A stretch of DNA of 64,000 nt from Isochrysis galbana (GCA_018136815.1 CM030931.1:11605072-11669071); one strand, 5' to 3'. Counted from the first letter of the stretch, positions 1 to 12,034 are shown. The notes: generated by a model not told the origin, from the letters alone. Made by a program: numbers and translations.

Positions 1-1650
1 CGGCTCAAGGCTGCTTCAAAATCTGCTCCCGATGGTTCTCACACGGTCTTTGCCCAACTCTTTGAGCAATTGAGAAGGGTTCGGCCCCGTGTATTGTGCC
101 GTCACGACAAGGCGTGCCGTGTGAATTTTGTCGGCGAATCTTCCGACGACCATGGCGGGCCCTACCGCGAGGCCATCTCTCATTTATGTGCCGAGCTGCA
201 ATCAGTGCAGTTGCCGTTGTTCATCCGATGCCCGAATGGGCAATATGCCGTTGGCAATGGGCGCGACTCTATCTTGCCGAACCCATCTGCCAACTCAGCC
301 CAGGTGCGATCATTGAAAGTGCAGCGCGCGCGCCGACGCGTGCACCGGGTAGGTTGGCGGCACCCTCACGTGCTGCACACCCAAGTCGATAGGTGCCGCG
401 CGCATGCGTTGCTCTGGGGGGGGGGGGGGGTCGTACGCGCTGCACATCAGGTCAATGGGCGGCGCGTGCACGCGCTACGCTAGTATGTGTCGCGCACCTA
501 CGGACTGCACACCAGCGCGCTCATTGCCTCGGACACGTGAATGCGCGCGCGAGATGCGAGATCTTACCTATGCGTTTGTACCCATTGCAGCATCTCGATT
601 GGTTCTACTTCGTCGGGCTTTTGCTTGGTCTTGCATTGCGGCAGAAGGAGACTCAACTTTCTCTTAATCTACCGGCAGTAGTATGGAAACAGCTAGTCGA
701 AGAGGTGCGACCCCGCCATTATGGCCACGCGTGTGCGTGCTCGACCTACGTGTGCCCGGCTCACTCTCCAAGCCACTCCGTTTCCGCTTGCATAGACCTC
801 CATCTTGAGGTGACCTCCGTTGTTACACCATCCCCTCCTGCCATGACTGTAGCCGTTATTGGAAGCCGACTTGCGTGACATCGACGAGTTATGCTGGCAA
901 AGCCTGCAAAAGCTTCGTGGCATCGACCAAGAGGGCGTGGACGCGCACACCTTCTCCGATGTGATCTTTGAGACCTTTTGCACCCAACTGTCCGACGGGA
1001 GAGAGGTTGAGCTTTGGCCCGATGGCGCATCGACCAATGTAACATTTGAGAATCGCGGTGAATATTGTGATAGGGTGGCTCAAGCACGGCTCTATGAATC
1101 CAAGCGGCAATGCGACGCGATGCGGGAAGGATTGTACACCGTCGTCCCCCATCGGCTGTTGACCCTCTTCACATGGAAGCAGCTCGAGCTCCTGACATGC
1201 GGCTCGGCTGACGTCAATGTAGATGCTCTTCGTTCGCGCACCAAGTACGGTGTTGGAGTATCGTCAACACAACGACACATTCGCTACTTTTGGTCAACCC
1301 TCAAATCATTCACGCCCGAACAACGTAGCCTCTTCTTGCGCTTTGTTTGGGGTCGCACGAGGCTGCCCGTGAGTGCGGCCGAATGGGGCGACACGCGCTT
1401 CACGTTGCACACTAAGCAGACATCGAGCCCGGACTCCCATTTCCCCATTGCGCACACGTGCTTCTTTTCCTTAGAACTGCCGGCCTACACTTCGGCCTCC
1501 ATCTGCCATGACCGCTTGCTATACGCCATCACCAACTGTCAAGCTATCGACATCGATACTACAACCGGCGCCCGTGAAAATCGGGCACTTGGCAATTGCT
1601 CCTCCGAGGAGGATAGCGACGATGAAGAGGATACTAGGAATGTTCAGTGA
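1..1650 (+). CDS. HERC-type HECT E3 ubiquitin ligase, C-terminal part (5' partial)
   Basis: HECT E3 ligases take ubiquitin from an E2 onto a catalytic cysteine and pass it to substrates. Frame 1 is open from base 1. Three exons join in phase 0: 1-303, 591-704 and 853-1650, with donors CAG|gtgcga and GAG|gtgcga and acceptors ttgcag and ctgtag. The visible 404 residues form almost the whole HECT domain. The N-lobe has VNFVGESSDDHGGPY, NGRDSILPNPSA and FYFVGLLLGLALR, which follow HERC1/HERC2 closely. The C-lobe has RSLFLRFVWGRTRLP and the catalytic cysteine at 1459-1461 in HTCFFSLELP. The tail after the domain is short and acidic. RCC1 or other N-terminal domains would lie left of the window. 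Intron 1 contains a G-run. The family call is firm; the HERC1 versus HERC2 subtype is not resolved. Confidence 0.9.
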
Positions 1651-1923
1651 TCGGCATATGCTGTGCCCGCTGACTTGGCCTGTCGCTATGATGCTTGGTA
1701 AACGTCTGCAGATTAAACTGCGAGACCTTCGTGATGCGCCCGTAAACACCGTTCTCGGGCCTGGTTATAGTTTTGCGCCGGACTCTCCAACCCCCATTTT
1801 GCGCGAAAGTTGCGATGCGGCAGTTTTTTTTTGCGTACTTGGGGGGATACATATTCATTTTTTAAAACAACTGAGCGTTAGTACCACTACTCCCACTAGC
1901 CCGGTACTATCACGACACCCCTC
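1651..1923. other. 3' flank of the HECT gene; no gene seen
   Basis: No convincing coding sequence. Bases 1871-1923, starting ctgagcgttagtaccact, recur almost unchanged at 30192-30243. This short shared segment therefore belongs to a repeat rather than to the HECT gene. Confidence 0.5.
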
Positions 1924-3024
1924 TGACGAATTGGAGTGGCCCATAGGGCCTGAGGGCAATGAGGAAGGGGCAAAGCCGGCGGCAGGCGCGGCGAGGGAGG
2001 CCACTTCAGAGGTGCTGACGGGCTGAAGCCCGTCAGCAGAGGAAGGCGGGCAGGCGGGCTTGAGCGAGGGCGAGGACGGCGGCGAAAGCGACATTGAGCG
2101 AGCGGCGAGAGGCGAGGGTGAGTGTGAGGAGGGCTGTGGTGGCAGGGGCTGGCGAGGCGAGGAGGGATTGTAGGGTCTGAGTGTTACGAGAGCGAGAGCG
2201 ACGAGAGCGAGAGCGACGACGGATGACGACTGACGACAGGACGACGGACAGAGACACCCAGGAAAACACCCCGACTCTCGCCCCACGACTTTCTCACTTA
2301 ACTCGACTGAAATCAAACCCAAACACTCCGGCCAGACGACAACGGACGACGATCAGAAGGCGATCTGTCGGCGATCTTGTCTGGAACGGGAATCGCACCA
2401 TAACGGAAACGAGGGGCAATCCTGCTGCACAAGATTCCAAGAGACCTACCAAATAAGACGAAAGGAGTGCGATGTGCCTAAGGGGGAGATACGAAGAGGT
2501 CGCAAATTAAACCTGATTGCCCCCAGAAGCAGATAAAGAACCGCAGGGGAGATAGCAAATTAAACCTATCTGCGAGGCGCCTGGGAGGAAGAAAGGTAGG
2601 GAAACTTCCCTTCTCTTTCGAGAGAAAGAGAGAGGGCGCTCCACAACCCACGATCCCATGCATCCAAGCGAAGCTTTTGACCGAGAACGAGAACGAGAGA
2701 ATTATAACGATAAATACCGAACGACGAAGAGAAGAGCGAAGCCTAACGAGTGTCGATTCGCGAATGCGACACCCCCCTGCTAGGATCGAGCGTCCCGCGA
2801 GGAAAGAAGAGAACCTAACGGACATCGGAGAGCTCCAAGCAAGCCACGAGAAAGGCAGAAGAGCAATCCTGAACGAGACCGAATGAGCCAAGAGCGAAGA
2901 GCGAATAAATCCGAAGAGCGAATGAAACAATAAATCTGAAGAGCGAATGAAACAATAAATCCGAATGGAGGGAGAGCCGCGCACCCAACGCCGAACCAAG
3001 ACGGAAGACGTGATGAGCGACGCA
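1924..3024 (-). mobile_element. R1 LTR-like repeat, near full-length copy a
   Basis: About 1.1 kb, matching over its length the opposite-strand copy at 18864-19951. Read on the minus strand it starts TGCGTCGCTCATCACG and ends CCAATTCGTCA, so it has TG...CA ends. It contains short tandem copies of an aataaatccgaagagcgaatg-like unit and a near-palindromic motif at 2752-2770. The 19-kb copy starts and stops at the same places. I found no clear target duplication. An LTR (solo or part of an element) is the likeliest identity because a Gag-like ORF follows an R1 end at 3545. Confidence 0.6.
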
Positions 3025-3062
3025 CCGAGAAGTTACGAATTACGAACAACGAACAATCGAGG

Positions 3063-3345
3063 ACCGAGGAGAACGCGGAACGACAAGAATCGAGAATCGA
3101 GAGCGAGAAACGAAGAACGCGGAACGACGAGAATCGAGAATCGAAGAACGAGAAACGAAGAACGCGGAACGACGAGAATCGAGAATCGACGATGAATCGA
3201 AGAACGAGAAACGAAGAACGCGGAACGACGAGAATCGAGAATCGACGATGAATCGAAGAACGAGAAACGAAGAACGCGGAACGACGAAAATCGAGAATCG
3301 AGAATCGAAGAACGAACGACGAACGACGAACGACGAACTATAAGA
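3063..3345. repeat. Tandem repeat of about 45-57 bp units
   Basis: Four to five units built from cgaagaacgagaaacgaag and aacgcggaacgacgagaatc, some with an extra tcgacgatgaa. It ends in short gaacgac repeats. It adjoins the end of R1 copy a. Long frames here are by-products of the repeat period. Confidence 0.75.
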
Positions 3346-3453
3346 ATAGTGCGCGACGATCGAAGAGACAGGAAGTACCACACCCGTCCGGACGATAAGG
3401 TGTAGAATCGGCGGCCGGCGCGGCAGACCGCAGGACTCAACGCTGCAACCCAT

Positions 3454-3544
3454 CACCTCTGAAGTGGCCTCCCTCGCCGCGCCTGCCGCCGGCTTTGCCC
3501 CTTCCTCATTGCCCTCAGGCCCTATGGGCCACTCCAATTCGTCA
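3454..3544 (+). repeat. R1 terminal 91-bp fragment (b)
   Basis: From cacctctgaagtggcctccc to ...caattcgtca it equals the last part of R1, in the orientation opposite to copy a. A separate copy of the same fragment lies at 37929-38019. Here it lies immediately upstream of the Gag-like ORF, as the 3' end of a 5' LTR would. Confidence 0.7.
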
Positions 3545-3586
3545 GGTGTAGAATCTCTCCCGGTGCGTCCCGCGCTGGACGTCTCA

Positions 3587-5347
3587 ATGGGGGTCAACCC
3601 CACCTCTGCAGAGTCGGGCACCATGCCTGCCCTGCCCCCTTTCTCCTCTCCGGACGGACATCCACCGCCACCCTCGCAGTGGGAGGTGATGCCCTCCCTT
3701 TCTTCGCCCCCTGATCTCTCTGCGGTTCCCCCACCATCATCTCCGCCATCGCCGCCGGAGCCCATGGAGGGCAGGTCCAAGCCCGAGTCTTTCCAGGGTG
3801 AAGATCATCCTCTGGAAGGATTCCTCCCCTCTTCTAGCGCATGCCTCGAGGCTCCACCACCCCTGCCATCGGACTCGGAGGCCGCCTATGAGCCCTACCA
3901 TCCCTCGCTCGAACGCCTCTCGGTCGCCTCGGTCGCGCCAAGCCAGCCGTCTCGTTGTGGAGAGGCCCCGGGCCTGCTGCCCGACTCCCTTCTTCATCTC
4001 TCTCCTTCTCCACCGTCTGCTACGGTCCCGCCGCCAACTTCTTCGGCTTCACCGGGGCTCAACCCCGTCGAGCTGCGCTACATCGAGCTCATGCAGGCTA
4101 TGGCCGCACAATTCTCACAGCAGCTCGCCGCGGTCACCAGCGCGATCGAACGGGGCCGACTCCCTCCTGCTCCAGTCCAGGAAGCCAGCCCGCCTCCACC
4201 TCCATCCGATGATGGCGGCGAAGTTGTTTTGCCTCCGCCACCGCCGCTCCCTCGTTCCTCATCGAAATCTAAAAAGCCTCATAAGGACAAGAAGAAGACC
4301 CGCCGCCGCCGCCGCTATAGCTCCCCATCTTCATCGTCCTCCCAGTCCTCATCTCCGGTCTCCAGCCCGCGTTCGTCCAACTACTCGTCGACCAGCGATT
4401 CGGATTCCGACGGATCATCCGAATCTACGGACTCGCGCCGCAAGCCTCGCCGCGCCAAGGGTAGCCACTATGCTACCTCAGGCAAAGGTTATCATACTAA
4501 GGAGGGACGGCCGTCTATGATGGCCCCCGAAGGTTTGAATTCTAATCCTCGCCGATCTCTCCGCCCCCACGCTTCTAAGTCCAAGTCAGGCCAGCACAGT
4601 AACCGGGAGAGTCGCCGTCACGCTAAGCGCCACGCCGCTCCTCCCGCGGACCCAGCCCTGTCTGATGAGCCGGACATTCTTGAACAATGGCTACGTCACT
4701 ATGGGCGCCACGGCAAAGCCTACTCCGAATCCGCTAATGCCCCACTCGAATACCAGGTGATGGCGGCTCGGGAGGTCCCCTCGGGTGAGTCCTGGCATGC
4801 TCGCATCATTTACACAACTCGCACTCTCACGAAGTGGGTACGCGCTCGTACATTCGTTCGCACTAAGGGCGGAACGCGCGATGCTAAGTCTAGCCTCGAG
4901 AGTCTGCAATCGCTACGCTTTCCCGCCGACTTACGCTCTACCGATCCGAATAAAGCGGCAGCGTCCTGGGATGGATTCCGCATGCAGCTGATCCGCGCAC
5001 TCGAGGGCTCACTCACCTCGGGCGTGGACTGGCAGGACGCTCTCAATGGCCTGCTCCTTGCCGCTCGCGATCCAAAGAAAGGCCATCCCCGCATCATGGC
5101 ATATGTCCTTGATGCGGTTAGGGACTCGGTCCTTTGCGCTAACCCGTGCCTACATGCTGACGTGCTGATCGCTAAGTGCGACCAGTCATTCGCTGCTGGA
5201 GCAAAAGGTTTCGCCAAAGAGACTGCGTCCGCGGAATGGGACCGTTGCACTACCCGTTCGGAGGGCGAAGATTTGGTAACCGGGCTTGAGCGAGGGCGAG
5301 GACGGCGGCGAGAGCGACATCGAGCGAGTGGCGAGAGGCGAGGGTGA
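3587..5347 (+). pseudogene. Gag-like retrotransposon protein, 3' truncated
   Basis: The frame is open from within the R1 fragment, but the first ATG past it is at 3587 (MGVNPTSAESG). The N-terminal half is rich in Pro and Ser. A basic Arg/Ser stretch follows (RRRRRYSSPSSSSSQSS). The C-terminal half is a non-repetitive helical region with LQSLRFPADLR and SWDGFRMQLIRAL, as expected of a Gag capsid. At about 5279 the reading frame enters an R1 fragment in antisense and becomes an Arg-rich tail (GLERGRGRRRERHRASGE), so the true 3' part, including any CCHC knuckle or protease, is missing. Gag identity is inferred from composition, position after an R1 end and size. No motif proves it. Confidence 0.5.
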
Positions 5348-5640
5348 GTGAGAGGAGGGCTGTGATGGCAGGGGCTGGCGAGGGAAGGAGAGATTGTAGG
5401 GTACGAGTGTTACGAGAGCGAGAGCGACGAGAGCGAGAGCGACGGATGACGACTGACGACAAGACGACGGACAAAGACACCCAGGAAAACACCCCGACTC
5501 TCGCCCCACGACTTTCTCACATAACTCGACTGAAATCAAACCCAAACACTCCGATCAGACGACGACGGACGACGATCAGAAGGCGATCTGTCGGCGATCC
5601 CGTCTGGAAGGGGAATCGCACCATAACGGAAACGAGGAGC
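5279..5640 (-). repeat. R1 partial copy (c) truncating the Gag-like ORF
   Basis: From cgggcttgagcgagggcgag to ggaaacgagg it matches the internal part of R1 copy a in the same orientation. Both R1 ends are absent. The match starts inside the Gag-like reading frame. Confidence 0.75.
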
Positions 5641-6430
5641 GACGGGGCGACGGACGATCCGACGGGGCGACAGTTACGCACAGGAATAAGGAGGGAATCT
5701 TTCGAAAACCCTTAAGTGATTTGATGAAGACCGAAGTAAAATAGCGCCACGGTATAATCCAACGGCCAACACCTGAGGGGAATCAGGGTCACACAAGGGG
5801 GCGGTTCCTTGCACCGGCGATACCTGAACGCGCGACTTCGCCTAAAACGCGAGGAGCACGCAAGGAAGTAAGCCAGGTGAGGGCAAGCAGGCAACAAGGG
5901 AGGCGACAAAGGAGGCGAGGGCAACAAGGGCGAATGGGCGAATGTAGGACCCTGCGACGGTGACTCGTGGCTAGCCTGCAAGGAGGGAACATAGGAACGC
6001 AAACAACTTCTAAAACAAAAAGGTCGATCGCGGATGCGACACTGGGAGGAGGGCCAAAGCGCCGCGATAGCCGCCGGTGCCGCTCGCGACGGAGTGGCTC
6101 AGAGCACTCCGGCAACGCTCGACTCGACATGGAAGTGTTTTCGGGGTGGGGCTGGCGGCCATGCGCCATGCTGCGTGAGCAGGTGAAGGAGCGAAATCGG
6201 CCGAGTGCGGTGGCATGAAACACCGGTGAGCTACCGCCGACCGGTGTCCTCGGACGATTAAGTCCGAAGTCCGAACACCAACGACAAGGGGGGGGCTGAC
6301 CACCGTCGTGCTCTCGCTGGAGCGCGGCGAAGGTCGGTCTGTCAGGCGGGTCGGTCGACATCGCTCTGGCGTTCGGATTCGGATTCGAGCGGGGAGAGAG
6401 ACGAGGGGAAATCTTCCCCCGGTTCAACGG
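5641..6430. repeat. Repeat-derived spacer with an R1-type palindromic end (minus strand)
   Basis: Bases 5985-6042 are the reverse complement of 29274-29338, from tgtcgcatccgcgatcgac to ccctccttgcag, with a few differences. So this is a second repeat family that shares the TGTCGCAT start with the R1 core. The rest is GC-rich with no recognisable gene. It includes the hairpin-like stretch cggacgattaagtccgaagt near 6251. Confidence 0.5.
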
Positions 6431-6777
6431 TAAAAAAATTTGGGCCTCTGGATCAACAAGAGTTTCTTTTTCAACCCAGTCTCCCCCACCTCTACGTCTC
6501 GCTTTCGTCCCGCCCGCCCACAGATTTGCTCAATCCAAGTGCGTTCGTAAGCAAGTGAGAAGTGAATGTGAATGTTTAAGCCCACCCTACTTGGGGCTTG
6601 CGGCAAACTCAAAATATCGGAGGGGCGGTCGGTTTCGCAAAAGCGACTTCGCATTATTATCGTGAGAGGAGGGGACGGTGCCAAAGCGTTGTTGGATATG
6701 CTTGAGGGCTTTCATTTAGCGGGAGGCTTCGAGCGCTCCAATCAAGACGCACACGGCCACGAGCACACAACGGAAAC
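6431..6777. other. 3' flank of the protease gene
   Basis: No gene seen. Probable 3' untranslated region of the protease, which is transcribed leftward into it. Confidence 0.4.
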
Positions 6778-9114
6778 TCAGCCATCTTGTTTTGCCACGT
6801 TGACAACGGGGATTACAACCGACGGAGTTGCGGATACAACGGTAGCTTGCACGACGGGGATGTCATCTACATAAGTTGCGTCGACCACCACGGGCGCCTT
6901 GTCCTGCATTGCGCGTTGCGGCGCATTCTGGCCTATCGGCAAGCCGTTTCGTGCGGGTCTCACTCTGGATGTCCATGTCTCATCGAATCGGCGACGCCGA
7001 CGGCGTCTGAAAATGACGTATCCGATGAAGACCAACACGACGACGACGCCTGCCACGAAGCTGGAGAATATCGACGTCGACGTCCCCATGATCGAGTCCG
7101 AGTTTGCAGACTGCTGCTGCTCGCGACTAAAGATCGGGGTGTCTTGCACGTCGAGTTGCAGTGCCATGCCTGCCGCTGCTCTCGTGCCCATGCTCGACTC
7201 CAGCCTGCTCTCGATATCCGCCGCCGTCGTACCAGACGCGATCTCGATGTTCGCGGTGATTTGGACGGACGCGGCAACCACGCTGATCTCCACCTGGCTC
7301 TCATGCACATGAGCCGCCGACGCAAAACGGAGGCGCAGAGCCGAGGTGTCCTCAAAGTCGCCAACCGAACCGGCCGCAACCACTCTCACCACGATCGGAG
7401 CGCAGTAATTACACCCCCGGCACTCGCATCTCGAACAGGTATCCGTGCCGCAAAGACGGTCGCACAGTTGCGTCACCCGAGTCGGGCAGGTTCTAGGCGG
7501 CGAGGGCGGCGGTGGAGGTGACGGCGAGGGGGGCACAGGAGGAGATGGCGACGGGCCTTCATACACCAATCGGTAGCCGCAGTCGTGGCAGTCCGTGCCT
7601 AGATCGCACAGCGAATATGCAGAACCATCTCCACCATCATCGCAGTCTCCGTCATTGGTGTAGTAAATGCACGTGTCGGAACACATCGTGCGGTACCATG
7701 GCGGGGTTGGTGATGGCGGCGGCGTGAGGGTATCGGGAGTCAACCACATTCGGGGACCACAGTCCGTACAATCGAAGCCGAAGCCGCAGGATTCGTATTC
7801 ACTGCCCGCCCCACCATCGTCGCAATCACCGTCGTTCGCATGGGCGCACACATCGTAACAAATCTCGCTCGTCGCTGGCGGAGACGGTGGAGGGAATCGA
7901 GAAGTGGGCGGTGATGGAGGTGACAGCGTGGGTGAGAAAGTAGGCAGTAAAGACGGGCCTTCGTACACCCATCGGTGTCCGCAGTCGTGGCAATCCGTGC
8001 CTAGAGCGCACAGCGAATACATAGAACCATCTCCACCATCGTCGCACGTTCCGTCAAAGGTATGAAAGCTGCACGTGTCGGAACAATTCATGCTAAACTG
8101 CGGCGGGTATGGCGATGGCGGTGAAAAGGAGCTGTTCGGGAAAGATTCCGTGCGGGGCCCACAATCAGTACAATCGTACCCGTAGACGCAGGAGCTAAGT
8201 TCGCTGCCTGCCCCGCCATCATCACAGACGCCGTCGTTAGGGGTGGTGCACACGTCGTAACAAATCTCACCCGCCGCCGAAGATTCGGCGTACATGGTGT
8301 CCGTGATCCAAGAGCGGTAGAATGCGGCCGAGGCGTAGACACCCGGGTAGGCTGCGCGGCCACAGCCTACACCAAATGAAACCACGCCCAGCTGGATGAA
8401 GACGCCGTCGACCTCGGCGAAGAGCGGGCCACCGGAATCGCCCTGGCATGTGTCCTTGCCACCCTCCGGCTCGCCCGCACAAATCATAGAGTCTGTGATG
8501 ACAGTGACATCGGAATAGGCGGCAGCACAGTCGGCATGGCTGACCATGGTTGTCGTCACATGGTGCATCAGATCGGGCGACGAGTAGTCGTCATTCTCCG
8601 CCGTGAGGCCCCACCCGGCAATGATGACAGGAGTGCCGGCGGCCGGAAGACCCGAGTCTGCCATGTCGAGCACGGCCAGCGTGCCATTTTGCACCATCTC
8701 TTCCGCGCACTCCGGGACAGACTCGAGCTTGAGGAGGCAAACGTCACCATCGTTAGTGATCTCGGAGTAACTCGGGTGGCAGATGGCCTGTGCCACCCCA
8801 ATCTTTTGCGTGCACCTGTGGTTGTACGCCGGGTCCATCATGCTCGAGTGTCCGTGCACGAGCACTTCATACGTGGCGCCCTGCTCTATGCAGTGGGCGG
8901 CAGTGAGGACCCATTGGCGGTCGATCAGAGAGCCGCCGCAGATGCAGCAAGTGTACCCCGGTTGGCTGATACCAACGAGGAAGGGGTACGAGAAGGTGGG
9001 CGAGACGACCTGGCCGCCGATGATCCTCGGAGCGCTTCCATTGCCTCGTGGCGTCGGCGCTCCCGCCGCGAGCGCAGCGAACAGCAGGACGCCATTCGAG
9101 CAAGCAATGCGCAT
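6778..9114 (-). CDS. Trypsin-like serine protease with DG-rich Cys repeats and one membrane segment
   Basis: The frame extends upstream to 9996, but the first ATG that gives a signal peptide is at 9114 (MRIACSNGVLLFAALAAG), giving 778 residues. An S1 domain follows a zymogen-type site (R30|IIGG). The triad is His74 (TAAHC), Asp124 (NDGDVCLL) and Ser227 (GDSGGP). Asp221, six residues before Ser227, predicts trypsin-like cleavage after Arg or Lys. Four Cys-rich units follow of the form C-x2-C-x5-DG-x-CDDGG-x-GS-x5-C-x2-G-x-DC-x-DCG, separated by Pro/Ser linkers. Then come a short Cys-rich stretch, a membrane segment (SFVAGVVVVLVFIGYVIF) followed by a run of Arg, and a tail of about 70 residues. 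It should be secretory and held at a membrane with the protease outside. No intron is evident. Upstream lie CT and C tracts. Confidence 0.9.
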   Translation of the reverse strand: MRIACSNGVLLFAALAAGAPTPRGNGSAPRIIGGQVVSPTFSYPFLVGISQPGYTCCICGGSLIDRQWVLTAAHCIEQGATYEVLVHGHSSMMDPAYNHRCTQKIGVAQAICHPSYSEITNDGDVCLLKLESVPECAEEMVQNGTLAVLDMADSGLPAAGTPVIIAGWGLTAENDDYSSPDLMHHVTTTMVSHADCAAAYSDVTVITDSMICAGEPEGGKDTCQGDSGGPLFAEVDGVFIQLGVVSFGVGCGRAAYPGVYASAAFYRSWITDTMYAESSAAGEICYDVCTTPNDGVCDDGGAGSELSSCVYGYDCTDCGPRTESFPNSSFSPPSPYPPQFSMNCSDTCSFHTFDGTCDDGGDGSMYSLCALGTDCHDCGHRWVYEGPSLLPTFSPTLSPPSPPTSRFPPPSPPATSEICYDVCAHANDGDCDDGGAGSEYESCGFGFDCTDCGPRMWLTPDTLTPPPSPTPPWYRTMCSDTCIYYTNDGDCDDGGDGSAYSLCDLGTDCHDCGYRLVYEGPSPSPPVPPSPSPPPPPSPPRTCPTRVTQLCDRLCGTDTCSRCECRGCNYCAPIVVRVVAAGSVGDFEDTSALRLRFASAAHVHESQVEISVVAASVQITANIEIASGTTAADIESRLESSMGTRAAAGMALQLDVQDTPIFSREQQQSANSDSIMGTSTSIFSSFVAGVVVVLVFIGYVIFRRRRRRRFDETWTSRVRPARNGLPIGQNAPQRAMQDKAPVVVDATYVDDIPVVQATVVSATPSVVIPVVNVAKQDG

Positions 9115-9479
9115 GAGCGGCAGGGCGAGGTGGAGTACACCGCAAGTCAGCCAAACGAAGAGAGCGAGCGGGAAGAGCGAGAGGGAGAGTGGGAGCGCCA
9201 GCGGGGAGGAGAGGTAGGGAGGGACGAGAGGGAGAGGAGCGATTCCCCGGTCGAGCTCCACACAGTTGCCCACACAGGGCGCAAGAGCAGAGAGAGGGGG
9301 GTTGGGGGGGAGGGGAGGGGAGGAAGAAGAGGGAGGGCCAACAGAAAGAGGAAAGAGGGGAGCACACAGAAGAAGAAAGAGACAGAGAGAGGAGAGACGA
9401 GAGACGAGCCAGGAGTACGTGGATCGCAGGAAGAAGGAGAAGAGAAGTGAGGAGAGAGAGAGTCTTCTTTGGATACCCG

Positions 9480-9900
<421 letters not shown>

Positions 9901-10613
9901 CAAAAACAAAACCCCCCTCAGCGTAACGAACTCTTGTCCTCGAGGGGCGTCCCGCTTATTTATACAATCTCGTGGGAGGGGGAACGTTGGCGACAAGCCG
10001 CTCCGGGGGTTCTAAAGTGCACAGGGAAGGGAGTATTCAGCATTCAGAGGTTGCTCTGCTCTGCAGGAGGTCTCCTCTCGCCACCACAGTATACAAGTGC
10101 CCCATATTGACACATTCGAATGGCCCACAGGGCCTGAGGTTGGCAAACGCCAGACTTTCGAGAATTTTTTTGTGAAATTTGGGGTTGGGCTCAAAATAAA
10201 AAATTTTGATCGAAATTTGGGGGGCACGGGGGCACGGGCGTCCCCCTCCCCCCCCTCACGCCCCCACGTCCGACGCCCTTGCCCCCCGCCCCGCCCCCAT
10301 CCCCATGCTGCATGTGCGCAAGCGCCGCCGAACCATTGTCGTGGACGAGGTGGAAGAGGAGGTGATGGATGAGCCCACGCCCGCGCCCGCGCCCGCGCTC
10401 CCATCCCAAACAGTTGTGAACATTCTTAACGACGGTGGCGAGGAGGAGGAGGAGGAGGAGGAGGAGGAGGAGGAGGAGGAACGAGGAGCAGGATGAGGGC
10501 GTGTTTGCATTGTTGCGTGTAATGTAGTAATGTACTCCGATTCACAGTCACAGCAACGCACTTTCTCAGACCACCCGCAAGCATGCAAGCTAAGACCCGT
10601 AACAGGTTTGATT

Positions 10614-10772
10614 TGAGCAATCTGGATATCTGGTTGGAGTTCAGATTTGGTATCCAGATAGTATCCGGATACCTCTGGAGCTCATTAGGAATATCCAGAT
10701 AGATACTGATAGTCGGGCAGACATGCCAGATATGCCAGATATTCGGAATATCCGGGTATTAGAAACTTATTC
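10614..10772. repeat. Degenerate GGATATCC / ATCCAGAT array (left)
   Basis: Many overlapping copies of atccagat, ggatatc and tgccagat occur in about 160 bases. A similar array lies at 12040-12215, on the other side of the Pro-rich minisatellite. It is more AT-rich than its surroundings. Confidence 0.6.
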
Positions 10773-10802
10773 TTATTCTCCCGGCCACCTTAAATAGATC
10801 GA

Positions 10803-11475
10803 CGCCCCTCCGCCACCGTCGCCTCCACCGCCCTCACCGCCGCCTCCCTCACCGCCACCGCCTTCACCGCCGCCTCCCTCGCCACCGCCGCCTTCGCCGC
10901 CGCCTCCCTCGCCACCGCAGCCTTCGCCGCCGCCGCCTTCACCGCCGCACCGCCGCCGCCTTCGCCGCCGCCGCCGTCACCACCGCCTCCCTCGCCGCCG
11001 CCGTCACCACCGCCTCCCTCGCCGCCACCGCCTTCACCGCCGCCTCCCTCACCGCCGCCTCCCTCACCGCCGCCTCCCTCACCTCCGCCACCCTCACCAC
11101 CGCCGCCGTCTCCGCAACCACCATCAATCACCACCGCCTCCCTCACCGCCGCCGCCTTCTCCCCCGCCTCCCTCCCCGCCACCGCCTTCACCGCCACCGC
11201 CCTCCCCGCCACCGCCTTCACCACCGCCGCCCTCGCCTCCGCCTCCCTCACCGCCGCCTCCCTCACCGCCGCCTCCCTCACCGCCGCCTCCCTCACCGCC
11301 GCCTCCCTCACCGCCGCCTCCCTCACCGCCGCCTCCCTCACCTTGCCACCCTCACCACCGCCGCCGTCTCCGCCACCACCATCACCACCGCCTCCCTCAC
11401 CGCCGCCGCCTTCTCCCCCGCCTCCCTCCCTGCCACCGCCGTCACCATCGCCGCCTTCACCGCCGCCACGTGCAG
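10803..11475. repeat. GC-rich minisatellite with SPPPP-type coding period
   Basis: Tandem units of about 15 bases, such as ccgcctccctcaccg. On the plus strand one frame gives SPPPP repeats, but the frame slips near 10950 and again later, so no single ORF spans the array. The longest Pro-rich frame starts at 11343 and ends at 11693. Such arrays encode extracellular-matrix-like Pro-rich proteins in many algae. Here I read it mainly as a minisatellite inside R2, possibly a decayed gene segment. Confidence 0.6.
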
Positions 11476-12034
11476 CCGAACGAGGCCCCCTCGCCTCTTG
11501 CAATCCGCCTCCCGCAGAACGTGCGGGAAGCCGGTCACTGCGTCGTCAACCTGCCACCCCTCCACACCGGGCACGAAAAGCTGCCTGTGCGGGTGCGGTC
11601 GCCCCCGGAGCGGGCGGAAGCCGGCCCTCGTCACCTCCGCGTTCGGCTTCACCGGCTGGGGGAGGAGGCGGAGACGCCCATCCGCGGAGGTGACGAGGGG
11701 GTGGAGAGGGGGGGGGGGGGGGAAGAGAGATTTACCGGCATCCATTTTCTCATGGTTAACTTTCTCATGGTAACCATCAACTCGCAAGACAGCCGTCGAC
11801 GGCTGCGTGCCCCCCTCGGCTCTCCGCTCACTCCCTTGTGATTACATGAATAAGTATGATGTTTTATGGAATTACATGATGTCAGTAGCTACTCGCCCTC
11901 TCCCTCTCGATCCATAATACAAGCAAATACTTCAGCGCGCGGAGACAGATGTCCGTTGTCATTCGAAAACAGGAGTTTCATTGAAGAATACCAAATGAAG
12001 GGGAACGGAGCGAGAGAGATCGAATTGAGGCGAT

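Noticed and set aside
1924-3544. Reading 1924-3544 as a DNA transposon with terminal inverted repeats
   Set aside because: The inverted match is only the shared 91-bp R1 end. The segment between is a complete R1 copy plus a tandem repeat, so two R1 pieces in opposite orientation explain it better.
5789-6427. 212-codon minus-strand ORF
   Set aside because: It lies over repeat-derived DNA shared with 29274-29340 and has no recognisable domain.
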